From: Irineochytrium annulatum
Taxonomy: Eukaryota > Chytridiomycota > Chytridiomycetes > Chytridiales > Chytridiaceae
DNA length: 26,966 nucleotides
Direction of reading: 5' to 3'
NCBI GenBank assembly: GCA_027600665.1
Contig: JADGJL010000284.1
Span: 1-26,966 of the forward strand
The position numbers were made by a program, and so were the translations under genes. Below are positions 1 to 9,211 of this stretch, in pieces. The notes beneath the pieces are model-generated. The model did no database searches. It saw only the letters and a list, made by a program, of their open reading frames with translations, and had not been told where the DNA came from. Positions within the stretch are counted from its first letter, which is position 1; each line of letters opens with the position of its first letter.

Positions 1-2
1 GG

Positions 3-128
3 TTGGCGTACACCGTTGTGGGCGGCGGGGCGGAGGGCCGGCCCTGCTGGGAGGCGAAGGGCGACTGGGACATTGGAGAGTGGATGACCATCATGATGCT
101 CAGGCAGCTTATCTTCCAAAAAGGTTGA
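3..128 (+). CDS. 3' end of an unidentified protein-coding gene (partial)
   Basis: The frame beginning at base 3 is open from the window edge to a TGA at 126-128 and reads like genuine protein: acidic and tryptophan-containing (for example WEAKGDWDIGEWM), then a short hydrophobic stretch ending LIFQKG. The other two frames there read as Arg/Gly/Pro-rich translations typical of GC-rich shadows. About 41 residues are visible, too few to name a family. It could be a terminal exon, so the open frame may begin after an intron lying outside the window. The next gene to the right, COX12, is on the other strand, so the two genes converge. Confidence 0.4.
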   Translation: MAYTVVGGGAEGRPCWEAKGDWDIGEWMTIMMLRQLIFQKG

Positions 129-668
129 GGGCGCGGCTAGCCCTCTTAAAGCCTCCCCTCCCGTTGTCCCGTTTACTTCAAAAGACAATCATCCACGTAA
201 AGCGGTTGGGTTAATCTCAGCAGTTCATTGTTGTCCGGGCTCGCAGTCATTCCGTAACGTAGAGGGTTTAGGATAAATTCGAAACTCCTCACTTCATCTC
301 ATCACTTCATTCTTCGTTTTTCATTCTTTGTTTGATAACCCACCATGGGCATTCAGATGAACGGTGGGCACCAGCCATCGAGGCTTCGAGAGTGGGCTGC
401 GTAACAATCAAATGTTGGCAGGCAATACCAAGTTCTCAGCGGCGCTGTTAATTGCACTTGAGCTTATTGATACTCCTTGACCTCATGACACCTCCGCTAC
501 GCCCAGTCAAAGTGGATGCTTGCAATAAAATCTTGTTTTTCTTTATTATTTCAGCCTCTCCAGATTTTAAACAGTGTAAGGCCACGAACACAGAACACAG
601 TGGGGTGCGGATAGAGGGATCGAATGTCGATGGAATCCGAAATCGGGTATGCGTGCTCTCAACCCCGC
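129..668. other. Convergent intergenic region with a possible small gene start at 344
   Basis: This gap separates the incoming + strand gene from the end of COX12. It holds a pyrimidine-rich tract (about 285-335) running directly into CACCATGG, an excellent start context, with the ATG at 344. That frame stops after 19 codons. A splice from a GT at about 363 to the AG ending near 422 would instead give a 25-residue peptide. A strong acceptor (TTTATTATTTCAG) ends at about 553, and an AATAAAA sequence lies at about 525-531. I could not assemble a convincing protein from these parts, so a short spliced gene is only a possibility. Confidence 0.3.
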
Positions 669-1635
669 TTAGTGGTGGCCACCAGCGGCGCCGTGGTCGT
701 CACCGGAGCCGTGGGCCGTCCCCCTCGTCGGGTCCTTGTAGAAGGCAGGGAACGTGCCCTTCTCACGCTGCTCGTCCCAGTTCTCCACCTAGGCGATGAG
801 GATGAATGAATGAGAAAGTGTTGCCAACATCCTCGTATCTGCCCCATTCCTGCCCTCAACATTCCCGCCATCTTCGACTCAACCAAGCCACATCTCCAAT
901 CTCGCTCGTTGTCCTCTTCCCCTCGCTTCCGTCGAGGGACAGGTACGTACCCATTTAGTCGGGCAAAGCGAAGTGAAGACCTTCCTAAACTGCCTGCAGG
1001 GTCCAAAGCTCGCGCCCTTCGCGTCGATACACTTGTAGTAGTCGACGTAGTTCTGCCAACAGTTCTTCGTCTGCAACAAAAGAGTTCAGCAAAATTAGCG
1101 GCATGCTGGTTTCTCCGTCCCGCATCGCGGAGTTCGGAAAGATCTCTGTCTAATGCAAATAAGCACTAGCACCCCTCGCCACTGACGGCCATCAAACCGT
1201 GCAACTATGCATCCATCAACCTGCCTCACAATACAAAGTGCAGCATCCTCGAAAAAAGGAGTAACAACCAAGGCACACCGCGCTCCTTGCGTGCCCAACC
1301 CATATCTCCTTCCCAACAGCGCGCCAGCACAACGAATGAACAAGGTCACATTCTGATTCTCCCATCCTAGGCCATCCTCCAACATGCAACCAAGCCCCCG
1401 AACGCAACACAAACCTGATTCGTGTTGGGGAACCGGGCGTCGAACGGTGCGGTCTAAACGGGACAGGATAAACTCGTTAGAAAATGGTCCCACTTCGCGA
1501 TCCCCAAGAACATAACAAAGAAGGTCCCAAAGCCACGATGACGGCCCCTCTTCAAGGCCCCTCATCTAACTCGGGATCGCACCCCGCAACGCCGCTGCGA
1601 TCGCTCACCTTGATCTCTTTCACCTCCAGGCTCAT
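669..1635 (-). CDS. COX12: Cytochrome c oxidase subunit 6B (COX12/COX6B), 4 exons
   Basis: This is a small peripheral subunit of mitochondrial cytochrome c oxidase, facing the intermembrane space. Exons in transcription order are 1635-1609, 1453-1415, 1070-951 and 788-669. All four are whole codons joined by phase-0 introns (donors GTGAGC, GTTTGT, GTACGT; acceptors TTTAG, TTGCAG, CCTAG), giving 101 residues. Exon 1 encodes only MSLEVKEIK and exon 2 only TAPFDARFPNTNQ, the conserved segment before the cysteine region. Exon 3 carries the family's Cx9C-Cx10C pair: CWQNYVDYYKC (Cx9C), then CRQFRKVFTSLC (Cx10C). Exon 4 begins with the conserved VENWDEQREKGTFP. The Gly/His-rich tail after that makes the protein slightly longer than yeast Cox12 (about 83 aa). 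Family features are established knowledge, and the splice model is read from the sequence. Confidence is high because every junction keeps frame and restores the family pattern. Confidence 0.95.
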
Positions 1636-2829
1636 TTCGTCAGTCTCTTCGATTTTTCTGGTGTGTCTTTTTACGACGGCGACAATCAATGACGAGGAGG
1701 TCCTCGTCCTGCGCGTCCTCGATCCGCCTTCCCCACTCAGCGTGCATCCTTGTCTTGTCGAAATTCTTTTACCTCACGGCACTCACTCTCTGGTCCACCG
1801 AATTTCGGGACACCACCGACGGCCTGTTACTGACTGGCCCGAAGCCAACCCTTGGAAGCGCAGCTAATGGGATGGAAGGCTGTTAAAAAGGTTGAGCAGA
1901 TGGATTTTTCTTGGCTGCAACCTAGCCGAGCCGCTGCGAAAAGGTCGGACGCGTTTGATGGGCATCATGGGAGCTATGACGAGTTTCGCGAATAACGGCG
2001 GCTCTCGTCACAGCGCAGTAAGGCCCCTGCAGGACACCACGCTTTTTGATGACAGCAGCACGAGTGTGCCTGCGTACGAACCAGCAATGGTTGGCGCAAA
2101 CATATGATCGAAGTCCGGCGTTAAGGCGCAATCAGGGGAGTATGTGTTCCCGGAGCAGCATGAGGAGCTGGAGCTGATATCAAAGTCACGGGTCGAACGC
2201 TAACCTTAACACCTGGCACGCTGTTGAGAAAAATGCTGCACTCCGAGCTAGACTGCTTTTTTACAAAGCTGATAATGTTGGGACCACCTCGCAAGCTCAG
2301 GATTTTATACCATCTGAACATCACCTGGTCCTTTACATCAGTATCACGAACGAAATGGAAAATTGCCCGCTTCGTAAAGAATTTTTTCCCTCTCGAGTGA
2401 CGATGGTGGTGCTCCGGATCATTCTTGATCGCCTCAAAGACTGCTCGCATCACTTCCCTTTTGTGCTCCAACTTTTGATGTCACTGTATCGGACTGCTCG
2501 TTATTGAATACGGACTGGCTCCTCATTGAATATGGAGGCCAAGGAGCGCCACATCGCGCCTTTGTATGACGAGTTTAACCAGTTCACCTTGCGCGCCAGC
2601 AGTTTAGAGAACAGCGCCGTCAGCTCGGGTATCAATATGCCCGGCAGGGCCAGCGGTGTCGGCGACGTGAGCTTCAGAGCCTACGAGGTGTGAATGAGGA
2701 TGGGCGGGGCGAAATTTCGACATTATTTTATTAAAGCGTTCTTGTAATTAGGGGGAGTGGATCGATAGATAATCGACCCAAAAGACTGAAGTTTATATGA
2801 GCGGATGTATGAAATATAATGAATGAAAA
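1636..2829. other. Unresolved region: COX12 promoter plus possible decayed or highly split gene
   Basis: The bases just above 1635 should contain the COX12 promoter. From about 1900 to 2693 the + strand shows protein-like stretches that do not join in one frame. They start with a 32-codon ORF at ATG 1900 (MDFSWLQPSR...). Next is frame 2 from about 1975 to a TGA at 2105, continuing past it to a TAA near 2201. Then comes a 109-codon open stretch in frame 0 (2178-2507). The last is a 53-aa ORF at 2532-2693 ending in VSFRAYEV. The opposite strand is also open over 2121-2471. The DNA here is more AT-rich than its neighbours. I found no intron set that joins these pieces cleanly. A degraded gene or an unfamiliar multi-exon gene are both possible, and I recognise no family. 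Confidence 0.25.
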
Positions 2830-4108
2830 TCACTCCTCCAACGCGATCATATATGAGGCCGCAGCGTCCCTTGCCCCCTGCACCGTGAACGCCGCAATCG
2901 CCACCGGCACCTCCAACACATCCCTCGCATCCACTCCCATCATCAACATCTTGCTCCTTTTGAGAGTAACCTTAACTGAATGCCTGATAATCACACCGTC
3001 CCAGCTCCCGTCCGGGTTCACGACCTTCTCCATCACATCCCTCCCCGGAGCCTGCCTCGGCACCGGCAGCTGCACCGTGACCTTCCCGCTCGTCTTCGTA
3101 GACACGGCAGCAGTCGCCGAAACGATCGCGACACTGTTCGCCAACCCCTCGCCGCCAGCGGTGCCTGCGGGGAGGTCGTAGTGCTCGAAGAGCTGGACGA
3201 GCACCTCCGAGGTCTTGATGCTATCGCCGGCCTTGCGCGGGTTGATGTCGACGGCCACCGTGAATGTCTCGCCAAAGCACTTCACCCCTGAGTCGAGGCT
3301 GACGGACCAGTCGACGTCGTGCTGCTTGACGCCAGGGTCGACGACAGGACGCGAGTGGACGGGCCGAGGGTCGTTGGCGAGAACGGCGCGGATGGTGTCT
3401 TGGGAGTAGAAAGGTGCGGGGACGTCGATGGCGATCGTCTCCGGCTGCCCGCGGTAGAAGATGAGGGCCTCGAGGCGGTAGGCGCAGGTCGCCAAAGACC
3501 AGTGCAGGCCGTAGCTGTCGTAGGACGGCGGTAGAGTCGCTGGGATTGGGAACGAGAAGGGCAGCAATAGTGGGGAAGCCGCCATCTATGACACGCAATT
3601 AGAGAAATGAAGTTTGGCGAAGGTTTTGCGCGAAGTGACAGCGTAGCTTACTATTTTCGTGTTGAGTTTGTACTCTTCCTTGGCCGAGTGCAGAACCTTG
3701 CCAAGGTCATGCCTCTTCCAGTCGGGAGGGGTGGACTCGAAGAACTCGCGGACACTTTCGGGTTTCTTATTGGCCTCCTTGTAATGGGTGCCGCCGAGGC
3801 CGATGGTGAGTAAGACTTCGACGTGGTCGATCTCGCAGGTCTCCTCCTTGTCCTTTGTACATTGAAGGACAAGTTGCCCCTTCAAGACGACCTTGTCGGA
3901 AAGGCCGTTGTAGCCTTGGATGAAAGGGAATCCGGCGACGGGCTCGAAGAACGCGTCGATGCCGTTGAGCTTGAGGAGGTGCGAGAAGCCGTTGGGCGCT
4001 GCACCGCTGCTGCTGCCGACGGCTGGCAGGAGGAAGATGATTAAGAGAGGATCCCTAATGATTTCCAAGTGCTTCACCTCCAAAGTCCATTCCTCTCATT
4101 CCTCTCAT
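2830..4108 (-). CDS. Arrestin-like protein, paralog A
   Basis: Exons are 4108-4078, 4022-3652 and 3585-2830, giving 385 aa from the first ATG. Three in-frame ATGs (4108, 4099, 4090) lie in a 9-bp repeat, so the true start is uncertain by up to six residues. Intron 1 (55 nt, phase 1) and intron 2 (66 nt, phase 0, with a CTAAT branch site) keep the frame. The protein has an arrestin-type beta-sandwich pattern: a GYNGLSDKVVLKGQL strand pair, then the N-domain signature LPFSFPIPATLPPSY followed by an aromatic YxLEALI strand. The second half has the C-domain pattern DSGVKCFGETFTVAVDI. Arrestin-fold proteins act as adaptors for receptors, endocytosis or ubiquitin ligases; no PPxY motif is obvious in the parts read. 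It is a clear paralog of the divergently transcribed gene at 4422 but lacks two of that gene's introns. The fold call is fairly secure; the cellular role is unknown. Confidence 0.8.
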
Positions 4109-4421
4109 TATGTTGGCGATTTATCTGGCGGTAAGTCAAGAGTTGAGATAGGCTGGAGGCCAGAATGCCAGGAGAGAGGCCCTTCTTAAGGCCTTTTGGC
4201 CACTGCATTCTGAACACCCAGCTCGCATTCTGCGAGGATCTAACCTGCCTCTGGATGCCTCAACGTATCAGATCAGGCGAGCTGAAGGCATGCTGGGCGA
4301 ACACAAAGGCAAGGACGGCGAATTGGCGTGGAGTTGTTAATTTTCAGTTTAGGCGTGGAAGCCTCCATCAGCCTGACTCTGTTCAAGCCTCTTCAGCTAT
4401 CGACCACCACCACGAAGCAAA
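4109..4421. promoter_or_regulatory. Shared upstream region between divergent arrestin-like paralogs
   Basis: These 313 bp separate the start codons of two homologous genes transcribed away from each other, so the region must hold both promoters and both 5' leaders. I see no clear TATA box or long palindrome. An A/T-rich stretch (GTTAATTTTCAGTTTAGG) lies near 4336-4355, on the side of the + strand gene. The arrangement is what an inverted duplication of one gene would leave. Confidence 0.5.
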
Positions 4422-5811
4422 ATGCCGTCGACAGTCTCATCAGGTATGCCCGGTGATTCTTGAACATCGTCGACGATATCATTTGACGAAGAGTTTAGAT
4501 GAAGGCCAGACCCCCGATCTCTACGGCTGGTCCAACTCTCTCGAGGCGAATGGGATCGAGGCCACCTTCCGCCCGCTGCCCCACACGGCCTCATTCATCC
4601 ACGGGTTTAATGGCCTCGGCGGGGATGTGTCCTTGAAAGGGAACCTGCAGCTGATGGGGAGGAGGGAGGCCATGAACGAGAACTTGACCGTCGTCAGGAT
4701 CCGTCTGACGGTAGGTGTTCATGAATTCGGGGCCGTACTATTTGGTTCTTCTTTTTGACGTGTGTGTTGTACGGTGTTCCAGATTGGCCTAGGTGGCGCG
4801 GACTTCCTCGACAAGGACAGGGAGTTTTATCTCCTGGAGGCCGAACAACCTATCCGGAAGGTCCTCCACACGGCCGAGATTGCTTTCAGTCCAAACTGCC
4901 AAGTGGTCAGTATAGACTTTATTTCTTTATAGTGTCCTCGATCCCACTCCCTAACCTCTACTCCCTACCTTCAAGAACGCCGGCCAAATCGTCACACTGC
5001 CTTTCACCTTCCCACTCCCCCCTAACCTCCCGCCCTCCTTTGATACCACCAACCTCCACTGGTAAAAACGCTTACGGCGATATCTTAATCTTTCCGTAAC
5101 GTACGTTTCTTCCACTCATGCAGGTCCAAGACCTTCTGCGCGTACCGCCTCGAGGCTTTCATTCACTACCGTAAGAACCCCGAGCGCACCTTCATCGACG
5201 TCCCAGCCCCGCTCTACTCCCCCGCATCCATCCGCGTTCTGCTGTCGCCCTCCGTGCCCCTCGTCAAACGCTGCGACGAAGCCACCCACGACCTCGACTG
5301 GGGAGTCACCCTCGATCACGGCTTCTACTCCTTCGACGAGAACGTAGTCATCGACGTCGACCTCAAACCACGAGCCGACGGTGCGAACGTCAAGACCTCC
5401 GAAGTCACATGCGAGCTGCTGGAGTGCTACGACCTCCCGCACGCCGACGCGTCCTCCAAGGGCCTTTCCAACGTCGTCACAGTCTCCAAATCCGTCGCAC
5501 CCGTTCCATCTAAGACCGGCGGCACCCTCCACATCACTTTGCCGATCCCCAAACAAGCGCCCGTGGTACGCGCGAGGAACGTCTTACGGCCCGAGGTGAA
5601 CGCCGACGGGATGTGGGAGGCCGTCGCGATCACGCATAAAGTCAGGGTGACGTTGAAGAGGAGTAAGTTCAATTGGAAGGGGAAGCCGGATGGGAAGGAT
5701 GTGATTGAGATCAGCGTGGTGATCGGGAGTTGTGATCGGAGGGTGGCGGAGGTGGTGGTGGAGACGTTCCCGGAGTTGTTGGAGCTCGGTGATGTTTTGC
5801 CGGCTTATTAG
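4422..5811 (+). CDS. Arrestin-like protein, paralog B, 5 exons
   Basis: Exons are 4422-4443, 4499-4710, 4783-4905, 4976-5061 and 5124-5811, encoding 376 aa. The donors are GTATGC, GTAGGT, GTCAGT and GTAAAA, and every junction keeps frame. The exon 3 donor could alternatively lie one codon earlier. The N-terminal arrestin signature LPFTFPLPPNLPPS lies at residues 127-140, with the following strand at TFCAYRLEAFI. The C-domain begins around residue 200 (LDWGVTLDHGFYSFDENVVI). About residues 320-376 (MWEAVAITHKVRVTLKRSK...) form the segment shared by all three copies in this window. Intron 1 matches the paralog's first intron in position, phase 1 and length (55 nt). The intron after VLHTAE...CQV matches the paralog's second. 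The other two introns are absent from the paralog. An adaptor role is known for the fold; a link with the class C GPCR 16 kb away is only conjecture. Confidence 0.82.
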
Positions 5812-6296
5812 CGGGATTGTACGCAACGAGGGGAAGTATCATGTCAATTAGGGCGGAGAGATTATTGTCTTTGGGAGTACCATCCATCAGTTGGCTCGCT
5901 CGTTTTTATCTTTTGTTTTTTCATGTGTGTTCTCCACGGATTCCTAAGTGCGATCTTCAAGTCTGCTATAGCATTGCCTCATTCAAAACAGAAATAGTGC
6001 TACGTCCGTTCATGCGCATCACCCACGTGGAGAAAGCCGTAACGGCGGTTGATGGAATGTCCTTTTTATATTACCGTCAACAACTTGACCAACTCTGAGG
6101 TGGCTTGTCCCCGCCCAATTTTCAAGCCACGAGCATCTCGGATTCTGCCGCCTGCCAGACCCGGCAATTCGCCTTCAGACGCGCTCCTCGGCTCCAAGCT
6201 GCCGGTATGTTGGTGAAAGAAGAGGGAAGAGAGGATGTGTCGGGTAGCGCTTCTACTTCGTGCATTTTGTTAAGCTGTGTACGGCCCTCTTCAGAC
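5812..6296 (+). promoter_or_regulatory. Intergenic region and probable 5' UTR with an intron
   Basis: This stretch separates paralog B from the gene starting at 6297. A strong donor (GTATGT at 6205) pairs with a pyrimidine-rich acceptor (CCTCTTCAG ending at 6294), two bases before the ATG at 6297. This suggests a 90-nt intron in the 5' UTR. The frame above the ATG is open back to about 6099 but contains no ATG upstream of the intron, so I do not extend the protein. A TTTTTATATTA sequence at about 6063-6073 could be a TATA-like element. Confidence 0.45.
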
Positions 6297-8597
6297 ATGC
6301 CTCGCCACTACGAGAACAACGCGGACCTGGAGAAATTCCATAGGGCGGTCCAGGAGGCTGCCCAGCTCTATCGCTCGGGGACCATCCTGCCGATCATGTG
6401 CACGGCTCGGACCTACGCCTCGCTGTATTACCCGCCAGCGGCGCAAAAGGCCAGAGTTCGCATCGAGCAGAATTTCGGGAGCAGAAGGGAGCTGCGGGGA
6501 AAGAATGGAGCTGCACCTAAGGAGGCGCAACCGGCCGCGTCGAGTTACGAGGCAAATGTGGTGCGTCCCGCGACGGAACCACCTTCGATGTCAACGGCGC
6601 CGAAAAGGATGCCGACGCGAGATGATTCGGCGGAGAGCATCACGACGATCCTCATGAGCCCCGCAGAAGTCAACGATTCCCCGCGCCCCGCCATCCCGCT
6701 CATCCGTCGGACGAAATCAAACATCGTCGGCCCACTACCGCCAACCCAGCATGCCCCGTCGCCCACCGTCCCGAAGTTCCGCAAGGCCGTCTCCAGCCCT
6801 GCACGCGTCCCAGCGCAGCAACAGAGCTCCCCCGGCGCGCGATCGGAGGCATTCCACACGCCCTTCACTCACTTCACCGACTTCACCACCGCGCCGACAG
6901 GGACAGGAGTTCCGCTGAACCTGGCGAGGCGGGTGTCGAATTTATCGGATTACTTCGCATCGGCGAATATTGGGAGTGGCGTTGGTGCTGGTGGTGGGTT
7001 GGGTGGGGATGAAATGGAGGAGGAGAAGGTGGAGGTGGGGGATGACTTGGTGTGGATGGCGATGGGAAGGGGTGACGGCGAGAACTCATTGAGAGAAAAG
7101 CAGCCCATTGGATCGGAGGTGGAGGAAATGGACGTTTTGGGGCGTTTACCGATGGGGGAGCGTGTGGGACATCAACCGACGGGATCGACAGCCGACGCAG
7201 AGGAGGCTGTCAAGCATCAACCGATGAGATTCACCGCAGAGGAGGAGGGGGGTGCAGATTACCAGCCGACCACATCGGTCACGGAGGAGATGGCGCTCGA
7301 GCACGGGACGATAAGGAAGCTCGAGCAAGAGGGCGAAGAAGCTTTGGGGAATCAGCCGATGAAATTGCTTCTCGAGACAGGGGAGGAAGCGGTGGGGCAT
7401 TCGCCGTCGGGATTGCGTGGGGAGGACGAAGCGTCAGCTTCGGGGCATGAGTGGATAGGATTGGGCGCGGAAGCGATGTTGGTGGAAAACGCGGATTATC
7501 GGCCTGGGGTTGATGAACAGGAGCTTGTAGAGAATCAACTGATAGACGGTGATGAGGATCTGCTGGCGCATTTGCTGGAGGAAGGAGATGAGGAGGTAAA
7601 TGCTGATCAGCCGATGACGGAAGCGGACGAGGAGCTAGCGGCTGTTCAGGCGATAAACGGCGATGAGGAGCCAACAGCCCATCAGCCGCTGGTTGTGACC
7701 CCAGCTGAGGAGACCTCAACGGAGCCCGCATCGATAATTAGACTGGCGAGCAGTGGGAGTGAAACGCGCTCCCCATCCGAGCACGACGACGCTGCGATGG
7801 AAGAGATTGGGAAAGACCTCAGTTACGTCGGTGGCCAACCGCCGGCGAATCTCTCGCTGACATCTGCCGAACCGGCAAGCGAGGAGCCTGCTAAAGAGAG
7901 GTACACGAGGGAGCAGTTGGAGGAGCAGCTGCGGGAACTGTCGAACCTATCGCCTATTCAGTCGAACGTGGAGGATGCCCGGGATGGGCAGGAAAACCGG
8001 GAGGGGGCGGAGGAACGGATTGTGTCCATCATTAAGGCCGTGCCGGTAACGCCGGTGAAAGCAAAGGGGGTCGCCGTTGCGTCATCTAGAGGAAGCCCGA
8101 AGCATAGAAGAAGGTAACAATTAATGTCCCCGGTTTGCGTACTTATGTTATGGTCAGTATTAAGGACGCGTTTGGGTTCGTTGGGAGCGATGAGGAAGAC
8201 GATGGGCACTCTTTTGACAATCCTGTATGTATATCAATTTTAGTTTTTGGTCCGTGGCTAATGTTGGGATCAGTTGGTCGACAAGTCAACGGAAGAGAAA
8301 CCAACCAACAGCCTCCAAACCACGCCCGGCTTAAGAAACCAACCATTCGTCACCCACTCCCCCCGGAACCCGCTGCTTAGCGGCGGGGTCGCCTCGGTCT
8401 TCAACTATAGTACCCAGAGCTTCGGATCGCCCGACGAGACTAGCGACCTCCTTAAGGAGATATCCGAGTTCGTAGAAGGGGACGTCAAGTTTCTCGACAA
8501 GTCGCCGCTGCCGGCCAACAAGCAGCCTTCCCCGCGGAAGAGCAGGTTGGATCTGTCGTTACTGCAGGATAGTGATGATGACGATGATGCGGAGTAA
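6297..8597 (+). CDS. Large acidic, low-complexity protein with QPM-type repeats, function unknown
   Basis: Exons are 6297-8113, 8158-8224 and 8274-8597, giving 735 aa. The introns are short (44 and 49 nt) and frame-keeping. The first ends the apparent stop after HRRR, and the second has a GGCTAATG branch region. The first 70 residues look folded or conserved (RHYENNADLEKFHRAV, then YRSGTILPIMCTARTYASLY). About 80-230 is Ser/Pro/Thr-rich, with basic/serine motifs such as RRVSNLSDY. About 266-471 is an acidic repeat region. The C-terminus has a helical stretch LLKEISEFVEGDVKFL and ends in an acidic run of Ser and Asp (LLQDSDDDDDAE). No catalytic motif, signal peptide or membrane segment is visible. 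I do not recognise the family. A regulatory or scaffold protein with phosphorylation sites would fit the composition, but that is a guess. Confidence 0.7.
7096..7710 (+). repeat. Degenerate acidic repeats with a QPM/QPT core
   Basis: Within the 735-aa protein, roughly a dozen short units of about 14-20 residues repeat a core of (H/N/D)QP(M/T/L) followed by a Glu/Asp-rich segment with EE(A/L/E). Examples are GHQPTGS, KHQPMRF, DYQPTTS, GNQPMKL, ADQPMTE and AHQPLVV. Spacing is irregular and several units have lost the QP, so the array is old or loosely constrained. Confidence 0.6.
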
Positions 8598-9211
8598 GCT
8601 GAGAATCTAAGGCGAGACTCGTTGCGGATCGCTTTATCTGTGGGGCACTGGTCCGCACTGCACTTGGTTCGAGTTGTCCTTTAACATAGTCTGACACCTC
8701 TGGTGTCTTGCTGCACGCAACTGGGTTCGTCGTCGCTTTGGTCATCAACGGCGATCGGTCAATCAAAGGTTACCTGCCAGTTCGGTGAGGGCGATGGGAA
8801 TACTGGGGTAAAGTGCTCGACGAAGTTACAGATCTTGATACATTTGTGGTGGCTTGGTGGCGTTGGAAATGGACATGCTGAAGGCATAGAGTTGAACAAA
8901 AGGTTTTCGAGACGTAAGTGCTCTCGCGCCTATTGTTATTGAATGAGGTTTGGAATAAGGAGCTTTGGATGGTCTCCGAGTAAGGGTCACACGCACTTGT
9001 CCCCGATTCTGCATAGAGTCTCATCTATTGATGCAAACAATAAAAAATGAAGAAGAGAAAGCGTGGACTGCGAACAGCAATAAATAACGATCAAGTTTAG
9101 AAAGGTCGAAATGCAAGGTAAACGAACGAAAGGTCGGGGGGCGAAATAAATCATACAGGGAAAGGGTCCATAAAAAAATCTTGTGATGTAAATGTTACAA
9201 GCGAGAGCTAT
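8598..9211. other. Convergent 3' intergenic region
   Basis: Two genes end toward each other here. Several AATAAA sequences on the + strand (9039-9044, 9079-9084 and one near 9145) could serve as polyadenylation signals for the 735-aa gene. The short ORFs on both strands have no coding character that I can support, and I see no repeat or RNA gene. Confidence 0.5.

Noticed and set aside
3319..3534. Open frames opposite the arrestin-like exons and similar GC-rich mirror ORFs
   Set aside because: They overlap strongly supported exons, are Arg/Pro/Ser-rich, and show no family features.
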